64,000 nt of DNA from Thalassomonas sp. RHCl1 (lineage in GTDB: Bacteria; Pseudomonadota; Gammaproteobacteria; Enterobacterales; Alteromonadaceae), in assembly GCF_947387555.1 (NCBI RefSeq), contig NZ_CANDNZ010000001.1, forward strand, positions 496,001-560,000. Direction: 5' to 3'. Shown here one piece after another: positions 1 through 10,200 of this stretch; position 1 is the first letter of the stretch; each line of letters starts with the position of its first letter. Made by a program: the position numbers and the translations under genes. The notes under the pieces are model-generated. The model had not been told where the DNA came from and made no database searches. It was given only the letters and a program-made list of their open reading frames with translations.

Positions 1-161
1 ATGTGATGTCTTGATCTTGTTCTAATAATGGTCAGACAAAATGATAATAAATGAAAACCGGTAGCTGACCAAGACAAAACTCGCTTAAATTGTCATCAGT
101 TCAAGCCTTTAGTGGTTTTTCACTTTAGGGCTTTGTTTGCTTTCCCTGTCTTGGCCGGGCA

Positions 162-776
162 TTAAAAGCGATAGGCGATACCGAACGATATGGCACTGTC
201 GAGCCATAAGGCGCCGTCAAAACTGGCGATACAGGTATCTGACTTACAAAGAATATCATCATCTTCATCGGTTAAACTGGCATAGAGACGCAATTCGGTT
301 ACCAGGGCTAAGTTTTTGGATATTTCATAACGGGTGCCGATGGCCGTAGTAATGGAAGGGTAGAGGCTGCTGCCGTTGTCGGCATCGAAATAAGCGCCGC
401 CGACGCCTAAGGAAACGCTGGTGCTGTAACTTTGCTGTTTAAACTGGGCAACGCCGCTGAAATGGGCGTAGATAATATCTATGCTGTATTTTTGCTGATC
501 GATATCACTGGTAAAGTCATGATTGACGGCATTAATGAGCACTTGCCCCTGCCCCTGGTTGCTGGCCTGCCAGGCGATGGCAAAACCCAGGTGGGGATCG
601 TCGGATACGGAAAGCTCTGTGGAGCCGTCACTGCCGTGGATATCTGTGCTGTACATCTGGCCGATATAAGGAGTGATCTCAAAACCATTAGCCATAGCGG
701 TGTTGAGCGGCAGCAAAGTACACATAAGCATGGTTATGCTATAAATCATGCCATAAAAAGAGAAGCTGGAGTTCAT
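162..776 (-). CDS. small outer-membrane beta-barrel protein
   Basis: A 204-aa protein with an N-terminal signal peptide (hydrophobic stretch up to about residue 29, ending TAMA-N) followed by alternating polar/hydrophobic strands and a C-terminal ...GIAYRF. A terminal Phe preceded by alternating aromatics is the classic BamA-recognised signal of Gram-negative outer-membrane barrels. Length fits an 8-stranded barrel of the OmpW/OprF-N type, but I recognise no specific family and assign no substrate. The ATG is preceded by an AGGGTGA-like ribosome site. It stands alone; the next minus-strand gene ends 212 bp upstream of it behind its own terminator. Confidence 0.7.
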   Translation of the reverse strand: MNSSFSFYGMIYSITMLMCTLLPLNTAMANGFEITPYIGQMYSTDIHGSDGSTELSVSDDPHLGFAIAWQASNQGQGQVLINAVNHDFTSDIDQQKYSIDIIYAHFSGVAQFKQQSYSTSVSLGVGGAYFDADNGSSLYPSITTAIGTRYEISKNLALVTELRLYASLTDEDDDILCKSDTCIASFDGALWLDSAISFGIAYRF

Positions 777-915
777 TGCCGATCACCCTGATTTATTATT
801 AGTATGGTTATTAAGATTACTACCGATATTTAACAATACAAGTGATAAAGGCGGGATAGGAAGAATTGTCTTTAAATTGTGCTTTTAATTTGCTTAACCT
901 GACTTAGTTAGCGGC

Positions 916-944
916 AAAAAAAAGCTCCCGTTTTAGAGGAGCCT
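916..944 (-). terminator. Rho-independent terminator
   Basis: Read on the minus strand: a GCTCC...GGAGC stem followed by eight T. It lies 45 bp beyond the stop of the 989-1450 gene and ends that transcript. Confidence 0.75.
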
Positions 945-988
945 TAAAGTATGAATGAAAGAGAGATTGCTATAGCTTTGTTTCTGGT

Positions 989-1450
989 TTACAGCTGACC
1001 GGCGATCAACTGCGGCTGATAAAACTTGTGTCCCAGGGTTTGTCTAAATACCCGGGTATAACGTTTTACTTGAGTGTTTTGCGCCAGGTACTGGGCCGGA
1101 ACCCGGGTGACTGTTGCGCTATAACCATAATTGCTGGCAAGACGGGTTCTTAACTGACCGGGTGTGCGTCTTTTATAGGTGTGGCCTAAGGTTCTGACAT
1201 AAGTTGACTTGCCTTCATAGGCAGGGGCGAAAGTATCTGTGGCGTTGGCCCAGCCTGGCTGTCTTCTGGGTAATGGCGTTAACTGGATCACGCCGGGAAT
1301 TCTTTCTACGCTTGGTTCAGCGGTTTTTGCTACTGCAAAAGTGATGGCATTTGCCGATGTAGTTTGTGCCCACTGAGGTGCTTTAGCATAACTTAAATGA
1401 CTCAGGCTGGTTAAGGCTATTAATAACAGCAATGAAGTTAAGTTTTTCAT
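989..1450 (-). CDS. basic secreted protein of unknown function
   Basis: A 153-aa protein with a clear Sec signal peptide (MKNL, then an L-rich core, cleavage after SYA about residue 22). The mature part is rich in Arg/Lys, Thr, Tyr and Gln, with no Cys and no motif that I know. I start it at the ATG at 1450, with AGAGAT 8 nt upstream, rather than at a TTG two codons earlier. It is monocistronic with a good terminator. Function unknown; the basic, proline-poor mature domain suggests a periplasmic or surface role, but this is only inference. Confidence 0.6.
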   Translation of the reverse strand: MKNLTSLLLLIALTSLSHLSYAKAPQWAQTTSANAITFAVAKTAEPSVERIPGVIQLTPLPRRQPGWANATDTFAPAYEGKSTYVRTLGHTYKRRTPGQLRTRLASNYGYSATVTRVPAQYLAQNTQVKRYTRVFRQTLGHKFYQPQLIAGQL

Positions 1451-1799
1451 AATCAATATCTCTTTCGTTATGCCAGCAATGAAGGCTAAAGCTTGTTAAT
1501 TTTCGGGTTGCCAAACTTTTGACTTAAACCCTGTTTGATACTGATTGTGCATAAGTGATGCCAATAGTTTTCCTGGTTGATAAGCTTAATTTAAACAATG
1601 AGTTATACAGCTGGTTTATTGGCGCTTCGGTAGTTTTTCCCTCTGGCGAAGGGGATGGAAACCGGGAGGTTTTATTAAAAAATACTTGTTTGTATGAAGC
1701 TAAAAGAGGGTTTTTTAAACTTTCATTTAATATGGTAAGCTCAAAGCAGATTTATGTAGTTAAAGGGATGTTTTTATCTGTCTGTGTCGCAATAAAGGT
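1451..1799. other. intergenic stretch, no convincing gene
   Basis: A 349-bp gap between divergent genes. An open frame of 82 codons (1555-1803) overlaps the next start as ATGA, which would allow coupling, but it has no ribosome site and no signal or motif. I treat it as the promoter region for both neighbours. Confidence 0.4.
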
Positions 1800-2564
1800 A
1801 TGAAAAAATTCATATACGGAATTAAAAAAGCAGTATTTTTTTTGTTATTGCTCCCCGGGCTGGTACAGGCAGATACCATTTATCTCGCGTCTTTGTCCTG
1901 GCCTCCCTATGCAGGAGAGCAGTTAAAGCAGCAGGGAGCATCGGTTGCTGTTGCCCGTGCCGCTTTTAAAGTCATGGGACATGAACTGGTGGTGGACTTT
2001 TACCCCTGGAGCCGGGCGGTAAAGCTCGCATCATATGCAAATTCTAAATATGCCGGTTATTTCCCTGAATATCGTTATACGACCAAGTTGTTTGAGTTTT
2101 CCGAGGCTATGGGCCAAGGGCCCTTAGGTTTAATGGAAAAAAGCCGGGCTCCTCTTAACTGGTCAACAGTAGAGGACTTGAAACAATATCAGCTCGGGGT
2201 GGTACAGGATTACGTTAATACCACAGAGGTAGACTTGTTGATAGCCAAGGGGGTTTTAGCAGTACAGCCGGCGGTCTCAGATGAACTTAATTTCAAAAAA
2301 GTTAATGCCGGTCGCGTCGACGGTGCAATTATTGACGTTAATGTATTTCATTATTTACTCAGGCAGCAAGAGCAAAGTAAAACCCTTGAACAGCGACTGC
2401 AAATGAATAAAAAACTTCTGGCACATAGAAAGTTATATGTGGCTTTTAATAAACATGGCCGCTCTCTCCGATGGTTAAGTATTTATAACCAGGGATTGGC
2501 TAAGATAGATGTGGAAAAAATCATGAATGGTTATTTTCAGTCGGTGAAAATTAAGGCTAATTAA
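1800..2564 (+). CDS. periplasmic SBP_bac_3-like binding protein
   Basis: A 254-aa protein with a signal peptide (MKKFIYGIKK, hydrophobic core, cleavage after VQA) and the layout of a family 3 solute-binding domain: an N-terminal 'LASLSWPPYAGEQLKQQGASVAVARAAF' type opening, an aromatic-rich PWSRAV segment, and a central LGVVQDY hinge region. No ABC permease or ATPase gene is next to it. In Alteromonadales such stand-alone proteins are numerous and are often sensory or of unknown ligand. Two more occur in this window (14641-15399 and 26811-27632). Its ATG overlaps the stop of a doubtful upstream frame. Confidence 0.7.
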   Translation: MKKFIYGIKKAVFFLLLLPGLVQADTIYLASLSWPPYAGEQLKQQGASVAVARAAFKVMGHELVVDFYPWSRAVKLASYANSKYAGYFPEYRYTTKLFEFSEAMGQGPLGLMEKSRAPLNWSTVEDLKQYQLGVVQDYVNTTEVDLLIAKGVLAVQPAVSDELNFKKVNAGRVDGAIIDVNVFHYLLRQQEQSKTLEQRLQMNKKLLAHRKLYVAFNKHGRSLRWLSIYNQGLAKIDVEKIMNGYFQSVKIKAN

Positions 2565-2989
2565 AGTCCGGTGATTGCTGTCAATTATCTGTTACCAGGT
2601 GTTGTTATATTCAAATTGGCGCTAATTAAACATGCTTGCTTAATTGTTGTGAGCATCATTTCTTTTTGACTGTGGCGGCAGCAGGAGCAGCACTCGTCTA
2701 AATCTACTGTCAGCTTTGTAAAAAAATTGTTTAATTAATGTGCCTGTTACGCTACTATGCGCCGTTGAAAATTGCTATGGGTTGATAACAGATTATTTTT
2801 CATCTGCTTAACAAGAAAAACTCTTAGTTCAAATCATTTATTGTAAATCGTTGTTTGTTAAATGAGCAAAACTGCTACTTAGTTTGATATAGATTTATTC
2901 ACTCCTGCATAAGGGGATAAATCGGCGTCTTTAACCCCTCGATTTGTTGTCAATCCATCACAATATTTTGTCTGTTTTAAAGGGAATCT
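2565..2989. other. AT-rich leader of the fibronectin/RHS operon
   Basis: A 425-bp gap without a gene. The last 90 bp hold two alternative short stems: AGGGG (about 2910) can pair with CCCCT (about 2935), and AAATCG (about 2919) with CGATTT (about 2939). A strong AAAGGGAA ribosome site precedes the ATG at 2990. This is the likely promoter of the accessory operon. Confidence 0.4.
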
Positions 2990-5029
2990 ATGAATTCTGG
3001 TTTTGCTTGCTTTATCAGGTTTGCTGTTAGTCTTTTACTTTTAAATAGCTTTGTTGCCCATGCCGCAGTGGGAACTCCCAGCATAAGTGCGCCAACCCGC
3101 AGTACAAGCGGCAGTTATAGCGTGAGCTGGAGTGCCGGCTCGGGCGATAAGCCAACACGTTATGAACTTATCGGTGAAGGGGTTTCCGGCACCCTTTATA
3201 GCGGTTCGGCAACTTATTCCCGTCGCGGTCCGTTAGCAGACGGCACTTATTATTATCGGGTGCGTGCCTGTAATGCTTCTGGTTGTAGTGGTTATTCTTC
3301 CGTAGATTCGACCCGGGTGATATTGCCTAAACCTCCCGGCACCCCTAGTATCAGCGCACCGACCAGCAGCAGTACCGGCAGTTACAGTGTTAGCTGGAGT
3401 GCCGGCTCTGGTGAAAAACCAACGAGTTATCAACTTATCGGTGAAGGTGTTTCCGGCACGCTTTATAGCGGCTCGTCCACCTACTCCCGCCGGGGACCTT
3501 TACCGGACGGCACTTATTATTACCGGGTGAAAGCATGTAATTCAGCGGGTTGTAGTGGTTATTCATCAGTAGATTCGACCCGGGTAACCCTGCCTAAACC
3601 TCCGGGAACCCCTACTATCAGTGCGCCTACCCTGAGTACGACCGGCAGTTATACCGTAAGCTGGCAGGCCGGAAGCGGCGCCACGCCGACACGTTATGAA
3701 GTGGCGGGAGAAAATATTTCCGGGCATTTTTATACCGGTACGGCAACTTCTTCAGCACGTGGCCCTTTGCCTATGGCAACTTATTATTATAAGGTCCGGG
3801 CCTGTAATGCTGCCGGTTGTAGCGGATATTCAGCCGTAGACTCTACCCGGGTTGCCTTTCCCAAGCCCGGAGTGCCGAGCATAGTGAACACTCCCGGCTC
3901 AACCAATAACGGCTACTTTACCCTTAACTGGCAAGCGGGCAGCGGTGAAACCCCAACCCGTTTTGAAGTGGCTGGCGAATATATCTCAGGTGATTTTTAT
4001 TCAGGTCCGGCAACATCTTCTTATCGCGGGCCATTGGCAGACGGCTCATATTATTACAAGGTCAGGGCTTGCAGTGCCGGTGGCTGTAGTGATTACTCGT
4101 CTCCCGTGCATCAGGTTGTTGTGAAAAATACTCCGAAAAAGCCTCAGCCGCCGCAGGCTGTGCTTAACGGTACCACGATTAACCTGAGCTGGCAGCAAGA
4201 GGCCCATGCCGATAATTATAAGGTGGAAGTGAAGTTTAATGATCGTGACTGGCAGGCTGCGGATATCGGCGACTCTGCCACTTTGTTGTCCCATGCATTT
4301 ACCGATATGAATCCGGGGACCCGGTTATTTCGGATTGTTGCCTGCAACGGGACTTTATGTTCAACCCCTTCGAGCGAATCAAACCGGATCAAGATATTTG
4401 AAATTCCCGGCATCCCCAGCATAGCGGATACCCCGACTATCACTCATGACGGATATTTCACCCTTAACTGGCAACCGGGCACGGGAGGCGATGCTGCTAC
4501 CCGTTATGAAGTGGCCGGGGAGTATATCTCTGGCAATTTCTATTCAGGTTTAGAGACGTCTTCTCGCCGGGGACCGTTAGCCGACGGTAGTTATTATTAT
4601 AAAGTCAGAGCCTGTAATGAAGGGGGTTGTAGCGAGTACTCATCTCCCGTTACTCAGGTAAAGGTATTGCATTCCCCCGGCGTGCCTGCAGCGCCGCTTG
4701 CTGAACTCGATGGCAGTAATCTTCGGCTTAGCTGGCAGCAGGTTGACCATGCCGATAACTATAAAGTGGAAGTGAAGTTTAATGATCGTGACTGGCAGTT
4801 GGTAGAGATAGGCAGTTCGGCTGCGGATCTTTCAAACCCTACTATGTCGCACCTATTTACTGATGTTAACCCGGGAACGCGATTGTTTAGGGTAACTGCC
4901 TGTAACGGGGCTTTGTGTTCATTGCCATCCCCTGAGTCGAACCGCACAAAAATTGATGAGCAGGGCAATAATATCGAGAAAGTGGTGACGGAATTGCTCG
5001 GTACACCTGTTGTTTCGGGGGGGAATTGA
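2990..5029 (+). CDS. secreted protein of seven fibronectin-III-like domains
   Basis: A 679-aa protein with a signal peptide (cleavage after FVAHA, about residue 26) and then almost nothing but repeats of about 85-95 aa. Five are of one type: 'SYSVSWSAGSG...TRYE..GE..SG..YSG......RGPL.DG.YYY.VRACN..GCS.YSS'. Two (from about residues 385 and 575) are of a second type containing DNYKVEVKFNDRDW. The paired Cys in each CN..GCS loop suggest intradomain disulfides, which fits export. The repeats are near-identical in DNA, so recent duplication or recombination is likely. FnIII arrays usually act as adhesive spacers or carbohydrate/protein binding modules. It heads an operon with a Fic and an RHS gene and is joined to the next ORF by a TGATG overlap. 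Confidence 0.8.
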   Translation: MNSGFACFIRFAVSLLLLNSFVAHAAVGTPSISAPTRSTSGSYSVSWSAGSGDKPTRYELIGEGVSGTLYSGSATYSRRGPLADGTYYYRVRACNASGCSGYSSVDSTRVILPKPPGTPSISAPTSSSTGSYSVSWSAGSGEKPTSYQLIGEGVSGTLYSGSSTYSRRGPLPDGTYYYRVKACNSAGCSGYSSVDSTRVTLPKPPGTPTISAPTLSTTGSYTVSWQAGSGATPTRYEVAGENISGHFYTGTATSSARGPLPMATYYYKVRACNAAGCSGYSAVDSTRVAFPKPGVPSIVNTPGSTNNGYFTLNWQAGSGETPTRFEVAGEYISGDFYSGPATSSYRGPLADGSYYYKVRACSAGGCSDYSSPVHQVVVKNTPKKPQPPQAVLNGTTINLSWQQEAHADNYKVEVKFNDRDWQAADIGDSATLLSHAFTDMNPGTRLFRIVACNGTLCSTPSSESNRIKIFEIPGIPSIADTPTITHDGYFTLNWQPGTGGDAATRYEVAGEYISGNFYSGLETSSRRGPLADGSYYYKVRACNEGGCSEYSSPVTQVKVLHSPGVPAAPLAELDGSNLRLSWQQVDHADNYKVEVKFNDRDWQLVEIGSSAADLSNPTMSHLFTDVNPGTRLFRVTACNGALCSLPSPESNRTKIDEQGNNIEKVVTELLGTPVVSGGN

Positions 5030-5172
5030 TGCCTGTTCATTTTTACGAAGTTAATGGAAAGATAATTTTAGAGAAGCCGCTACAAAACTGGCGGCAAGAT
5101 AATAAAGAATTTACAGCTAAAGCGTCGCTGGTATATAGCGGCTTCGAGGACTTTTTCAAGTATGAAAAATAA
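5029..5172 (+). CDS. 47-aa coupled small ORF
   Basis: An ATG at 5029 overlaps the stop of the upstream gene (TGATG), with a GGGGGG run 6 nt before it as ribosome site. The frame stays open for 47 codons and its stop at 5170-5172 lies 8 nt inside the next gene, whose ATG is at 5162. So three frames are chained by overlaps. The product (starting MPVHFYEVNGK, ending YSGFEDFFKYEK) has no signal peptide or Cys and looks like a small soluble protein. I know no family. The double overlap is what supports it; it could alternatively be only a coupling leader. Confidence 0.5.
   Translation: MPVHFYEVNGKIILEKPLQNWRQDNKEFTAKASLVYSGFEDFFKYEK
5073..5145 (+). repeat. 10-bp perfect inverted repeat in the leader of the next gene
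   Basis: GAAGCCGCTA at 5073-5082 and its exact complement TAGCGGCTTC at 5136-5145 enclose 53 nt. The right arm ends just before the GAGGA ribosome site (5146-5150) of the 5162 gene, so pairing could affect translation of that gene. Confidence 0.45.
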
Positions 5173-6106
5173 AATTAAAAACACCTGGTTAAGTCCGGGG
5201 ATCGGATTGTTATTAGCTGTTACTGGTGCTCCAGTATTAGCTGCGGGTAAACTTATAACATTAGAGGTGAATAACGATGTTGCCACTTTTGCTATTGATG
5301 AACCCAAAAAACAGGCACCACTGGGGTGTGTAACAGGTGATGCCGCAGCATGGGCTGTTTCTACGACTGCTAAGGATGGAATATATCCATTATTATCCAT
5401 AGCGCAGCAAATGGAACAACCTATTGAAGTAACCCAAGGTAGTGAGTGCTTATCTGGCGTAGAAAAACCGGAAATGGTTAATATCCTTTATCAAGCGGCC
5501 GGAGAAAACAAGCCGGTGGTTTCTTCAGGGCTTAAGTTTATTGCTCGTAGCCAAGTGATAGTAGCAGAAGGCGTAATGGCATCGGTTAAGTTTAGTCTTA
5601 AAGATAGTTCTGGCGGAGTTATTGTTAAAGGTGCAAGTCAGTCAGAAGGGTATTATCTTGCTGATTTTGAACAATTAACTGTCGGAGATTATAGTCTGAC
5701 CACCATTGTTACCACGGGTGATAATGGTGAAGTGGCTGAAGATACCGTTGATTTTCATGTTATCGGCTATGCCGACCGGGCTTATCAGGATAGTGATGGC
5801 AATTTATATCTCCGTTTGCCTGAAAGTTATGGCAGTAAGTTACTGAAACTGAGTTTGGTAAACGGCTCTTGGGCAATTAGTGAAATTACTCAAGACGAAT
5901 GGAGTTTATTAGCACTGTCAATAAGTGCTTTTTCTTTCGAGACGGGTGAGTTTTCTATGGATGAATTTGATGATGTTCGTTTGCTCAACACCGCCACTTC
6001 AGATGAAACCTTAATTGAATACGGGGCAACTCTTGCTTTAGGAGATGCGGAAATTATCTATATTTATGATGACTTTGGCCGCTTAAAGCAAGTGATCACC
6101 AAATAG
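5162..6106 (+). CDS. secreted protein with a single C-terminal YD motif
   Basis: A 314-aa protein with a signal peptide (MKNKIKNTW, hydrophobic core, cleavage after VLA-AG). The body is beta-rich and acidic, with Ser/Thr/Val strands resembling bacterial Ig-like folds around residues 120-205. The last 15 residues, YIYDDFGRLKQVITK, match one YD (RHS) repeat, a motif otherwise found in the RHS protein encoded 1.2 kb downstream. That hints at docking on, or descent from, the RHS shell. No family recognised. It follows the 47-aa ORF by overlap and precedes the Fic gene by 89 bp. Confidence 0.65.
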   Translation: MKNKIKNTWLSPGIGLLLAVTGAPVLAAGKLITLEVNNDVATFAIDEPKKQAPLGCVTGDAAAWAVSTTAKDGIYPLLSIAQQMEQPIEVTQGSECLSGVEKPEMVNILYQAAGENKPVVSSGLKFIARSQVIVAEGVMASVKFSLKDSSGGVIVKGASQSEGYYLADFEQLTVGDYSLTTIVTTGDNGEVAEDTVDFHVIGYADRAYQDSDGNLYLRLPESYGSKLLKLSLVNGSWAISEITQDEWSLLALSISAFSFETGEFSMDEFDDVRLLNTATSDETLIEYGATLALGDAEIIYIYDDFGRLKQVITK

Positions 6107-6195
6107 TAAAAATAAACCGGGGATAACCGCTTGCTCTACTGGCTGAGATCCCTATAAGTAATTTTTATTGTCTCGTTTGCATAGGCTAACCAACT

Positions 6196-7266
6196 ATGAG
6201 TCAAAAACTAGAAACTGACACTAATAAAGATATACCTGACAGGCAATCGCTTATTTGCCTGTCAGAGCCTTTTGTTATTCCCTGGTTAAAACCGCAACAA
6301 CAGGGTATCCAGCTTAATGCATTCAGTTTACAGCATTTTCTTTACCGCTATCTTTGTGGTGGTGAGTCTATGCGTTCATTTAGGAAGCTCTCTCGTAAAC
6401 AACTGGCGTTAGTGACTTCTGGAGCTAATTACTTTAATGCGGATGTGCTTAGCTTAAATAAGGAAATAACTCAATTTAGTAAAGCAGTTGATATTTTTTC
6501 AAAGAATTCCTTTTCTATTGAGACTCTGAAGCAAGCCCATTCTTGCTTTTCTGTTAAGAATGCCGGTTGTTTTAGAACAACAGCTGGCTGGATAGGAAAA
6601 AGTGCTGATGAATCTGATTATATGCTTCCGGTACAGCCGGATGAAATGGTCAAATATCTTGATAACTTAGCTCAGTGTTTGCAATTAGAGCATATTGAAA
6701 GTTATCAAAAAGCCGTGATTGCTTATGTGCAGCTATTAAAGATACACCCCTTTGCCGATGTTAACGGCAGGACTGCTCGGGCGTTAATGTTCAGCTTACT
6801 TAAACGTGATGCTATTCCGCCGGTGTTTTTTAGATATTTAAGCTCAAGAGACTGCTATCTCCATAGCGCCAATACGCTAGGCCTGAATGACTTGTCACAG
6901 CCTGAACATAGCTTTTGGCAGCAGGCTTACCTGTTGGGGGGGGCAATAGAAGAAGAAGTTTGCTCATTAGTGGAAAAAGTACAAAGTTCTTTGGTATCAG
7001 CCACAGCTTTGACCGGTATTAATGCCGATAGCCAGGCACTGCTTAACTACTTGTGGCAACAACCTCTTGTTACCGAAAAAGTCATCTCAGCAAAATTAAA
7101 TATGACAACTGCCTCGGCCACCAGTGCCATCAAACAATTAATCAATTGCCGGGTATTAATCCCAAGACAAATCAGCAGCATCAGTACAGAAGTTGTTTTT
7201 GAATGTCATGCCGTGATGAAACTCTATCAGGCGATTGAAAGTAAATTATTTAAGGTAAAAAAATAA
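6196..7266 (+). CDS. Fic-domain protein with C-terminal winged-helix region
   Basis: A 356-aa cytosolic protein. Fic enzymes transfer AMP or another phosphate-containing group from a nucleotide to a target hydroxyl. The motif is H184-PFADVN-G191-R192-TAR, so the catalytic His, the metal-binding Asp188 and the Arg are present, but the usual Gly/Ala after the acidic residue is Val189. I could not find the usual [ST]xxxE[GN] inhibitory helix in the N-terminal region. Residues about 275-345 look like a winged-helix domain (LSAKLNMTTASATSAIKQL). It ends 1 nt before the ATG of the RHS gene, so the two are co-translated; it may modify the RHS product, its target, or the operon. Confidence 0.8.
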   Translation: MSQKLETDTNKDIPDRQSLICLSEPFVIPWLKPQQQGIQLNAFSLQHFLYRYLCGGESMRSFRKLSRKQLALVTSGANYFNADVLSLNKEITQFSKAVDIFSKNSFSIETLKQAHSCFSVKNAGCFRTTAGWIGKSADESDYMLPVQPDEMVKYLDNLAQCLQLEHIESYQKAVIAYVQLLKIHPFADVNGRTARALMFSLLKRDAIPPVFFRYLSSRDCYLHSANTLGLNDLSQPEHSFWQQAYLLGGAIEEEVCSLVEKVQSSLVSATALTGINADSQALLNYLWQQPLVTEKVISAKLNMTTASATSAIKQLINCRVLIPRQISSISTEVVFECHAVMKLYQAIESKLFKVKK

Positions 7267-7267
7267 A

Positions 7268-10200
7268 ATGAAGTTTAGTAAATTAAAAACCGCATTGTTT
7301 TGCGGCTTAATGACAGGGCAGGTGACTTACCAGCCGGTAGATGAACCGTTTCTTGATGATGAAGAAACGTCTGCTGTATCAGCTGGTTGGGGCTGGGGGA
7401 TCGTTACTGTTTCTGCTAATTCCTTTACCTGTCCTGAAGGTGCTGATGAAAGTGCTTGCCATGCCGCAGAAGAGAGGTGGATTGCGACACAAAGGGCAGA
7501 AGAAGAAAATAGCACTGAGCTCATTACAGTTGTAGGACAGAGAATAAATGGCCCTGATTTTTCTGAATATAATGAATTCACTCGGTCAGCATTAGGGGTA
7601 CTTCTTGCTAGTTTGTCTTATGATCTATACGGTGAACCTGAAGAAAGTGACAACCATGAAAGTGATCAAAAATTATGTGGCAACCCAGTTGATTATCGCA
7701 CTGGGTTAAAGGTTGAAACATTTACCGATTATATGGCTGCCGGGTTTAACCCTTTGGGAGTAAAAAGAACTTATAGCACTGAAAATTCAAGATGGCACAC
7801 CGAGCCACAATTCGTATTCGGAAAAGATTGGAAGTCGTCATATGATTTAGCGATGAAAGTCTCCTCTCATAGTACCACGCTTGGGCAGCCTGCAATTTTC
7901 CTTTATAGAAGCGATGCAGATGATATTACGCTTGTATCTGGCGATGGAGTTAATTATTACGATACCAGGGATGATTTGAGAGAAACCGTCTTAGTTGTCC
8001 AGGGTAATAAATATATATATGAAAATGCTATAGGTAATAGAGAAACTTATTTGGAAGATGGGCGGTTAATTCAGCTCGAATATAAAGATGGCACCACCCA
8101 TACTTACCATTATCCAGATGATTCCCGACAGTTTGATAAAGTATCCCATAGCTCAGGTCGTTATCTTAGTTTTTATTGGGCTGAGGGACGTGTTTCACGG
8201 GTGCTTGATCAAGCTTTAAATGAATATAGCTATAGTTATAATGAAGATGGTCGGTTAAGTAAGGTAACTTATCCTGATGGCGATAGTGTAAGTTATCATT
8301 ACACTGTTTCAGAACCTAATGGTATTACTAATATTGTTTTATCTGGAGTTAGTTATAACGACAAGCAATATTCCTGGTTTGAATATAATCACCCTAACTA
8401 TGCAAAATATGTCACCAGCTCAAAGCATGCAAATGATATTGATAAGTATACTTTTGAATATGTAAGGTGGAATTCAGACCGGAGAATAATCCAAACGACT
8501 ATCACGAATCCTTTAGGTCATAAATCCGTACATGATTTTGATGAAGAATATGGCGGGGAAGAGTTAGTCACGAACCTGGCAAGTGCTAACTGCCCTGCGA
8601 TGACAACGACAAAAACCTTTGATCGTTATGGTTATATTAAGAAGGAAGTAGATGTTAATGGTAATATCACCCTTTTTGATTACGATAATGAAGGGACTTT
8701 AAACGGAAAAACAATTGCATCTGGTACCCCGGAAGAGTATACACTCACTTATGAATGGGATGCCGACTCAGGTCAAATCCTTAAAGAAACTGGCCCAAAT
8801 ACGGTTAAAACCTATCAGTATAACGATCGAAATATGACAACCCTCATGACCTTGGCGTCAAATGGTAATGATGGGCAGCCGATTAAAACGATCACTCAGC
8901 TGAAATATGATTATGAATTTCATGATAATGGGTTGCCTAAAAAAATAACCACTACTAATGCTAAAGGTGAAATCACCCTAAGAAACTATAACTCTTTTGG
9001 TGATTTAACCTCGCAAACCGACGGTTACGGCGGCACGGTTACTTTTGAAAATTATGATGCCCATGGCCGGGTTGGAAAGGTTACTACGGTAGAAGGTCTG
9101 GTGAAAACGTATACTTATACGTTAAGAGGCCAAGTTGCATCTATGAAGGAGCATGCTGTTGATGCTGGTATTACCCGTTCTTTTAGCTATGAATATAATG
9201 TTAAGGGACAAATAACCAAAGAAACTATGCCTGATGGTAGTTATACCACCTATACCTATGACGATGCTTATCGCCTAATCAAAAAAAGCCAGAGTAATGG
9301 CTATGGGGCCAGCTACACTTTAGATAACATGGGTAATATCTTGTCTGAAAGCTTGATAGAACCGATGACACAAGCTGAAATCGAGGCTGTTGCCGATAGC
9401 GGAGAAGCTGCTACGACAAAAGTGGTGTTAACCACTACCAATACTTATGATGAATTAGGTCGTAAATTAACGGCAGCTGTTGATAATATTAAATACGGCT
9501 ATAGCTATGATAACTTAGGCAATATTGTCAAGCAGACTACGCCAACAGGTGAGTATTCATATACTTATGATGCTTTAAGTAGGCCTCTAGAAACGACTGA
9601 TGCAGTAAATTCTGAGATGACTAAAGTTTATAACGCTTTTGGTTTGTCTAGTGTTACAGGCAGTAGCAATCAGGTAACTGACTTTTCGCTTGATGCTTTT
9701 GGTAATAAGTTATCTGAAAACAGTCCGGATAGAGGTCTTACCGAATATACCTATGATATGGATACGTTAAGTATCAGTACTGAAACCACTGCAAATGGTG
9801 CAGTCATTACTTATACCGATAGTTTATCGGCAAACACGTTAATCAGAACAAAGCAGGTAGGCAATAGAAAGCAAGAAATACACACCTCTGCGCAAGGTTT
9901 GATTAAATATTTTAGTGATGATAGCGGTGAAACGAATATTAGTTATAACTCATTGCTAATGCCGACACGACAGGTGAGTAAGATTTTATCGGAAGGCACA
10001 GAAACAAGTTATACCACTCACTGGGAATATGATTCTTTTGGCCGCATAAAAGGGCTTACTTACAGTGACGGTAGTTCATTAAGTTATAGTTACGATGCTC
10101 ATGGTCAACCTAGTGCTATTACCGCAACTATTAATGCTGTGGAAATACCTGTTCTTAGCGAGTTGAGTGTAAATGTTTGGGGTGCAGTTAATAGTTTCAA

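Noticed and set aside
44-62. Fur-like sequence at the left edge
   Set aside because: Only about 12 of 19 matches and no adjacent start in the window.
1-161. Possible end of a gene at the left edge
   Set aside because: All frames are broken by stops and no recognisable protein tail is seen.
1555-1803. 82-codon frame that overlaps the SBP start as ATGA
   Set aside because: No ribosome site, no signal or motif, low-complexity composition; it sits in a promoter gap. The ATGA overlap alone is weak support.
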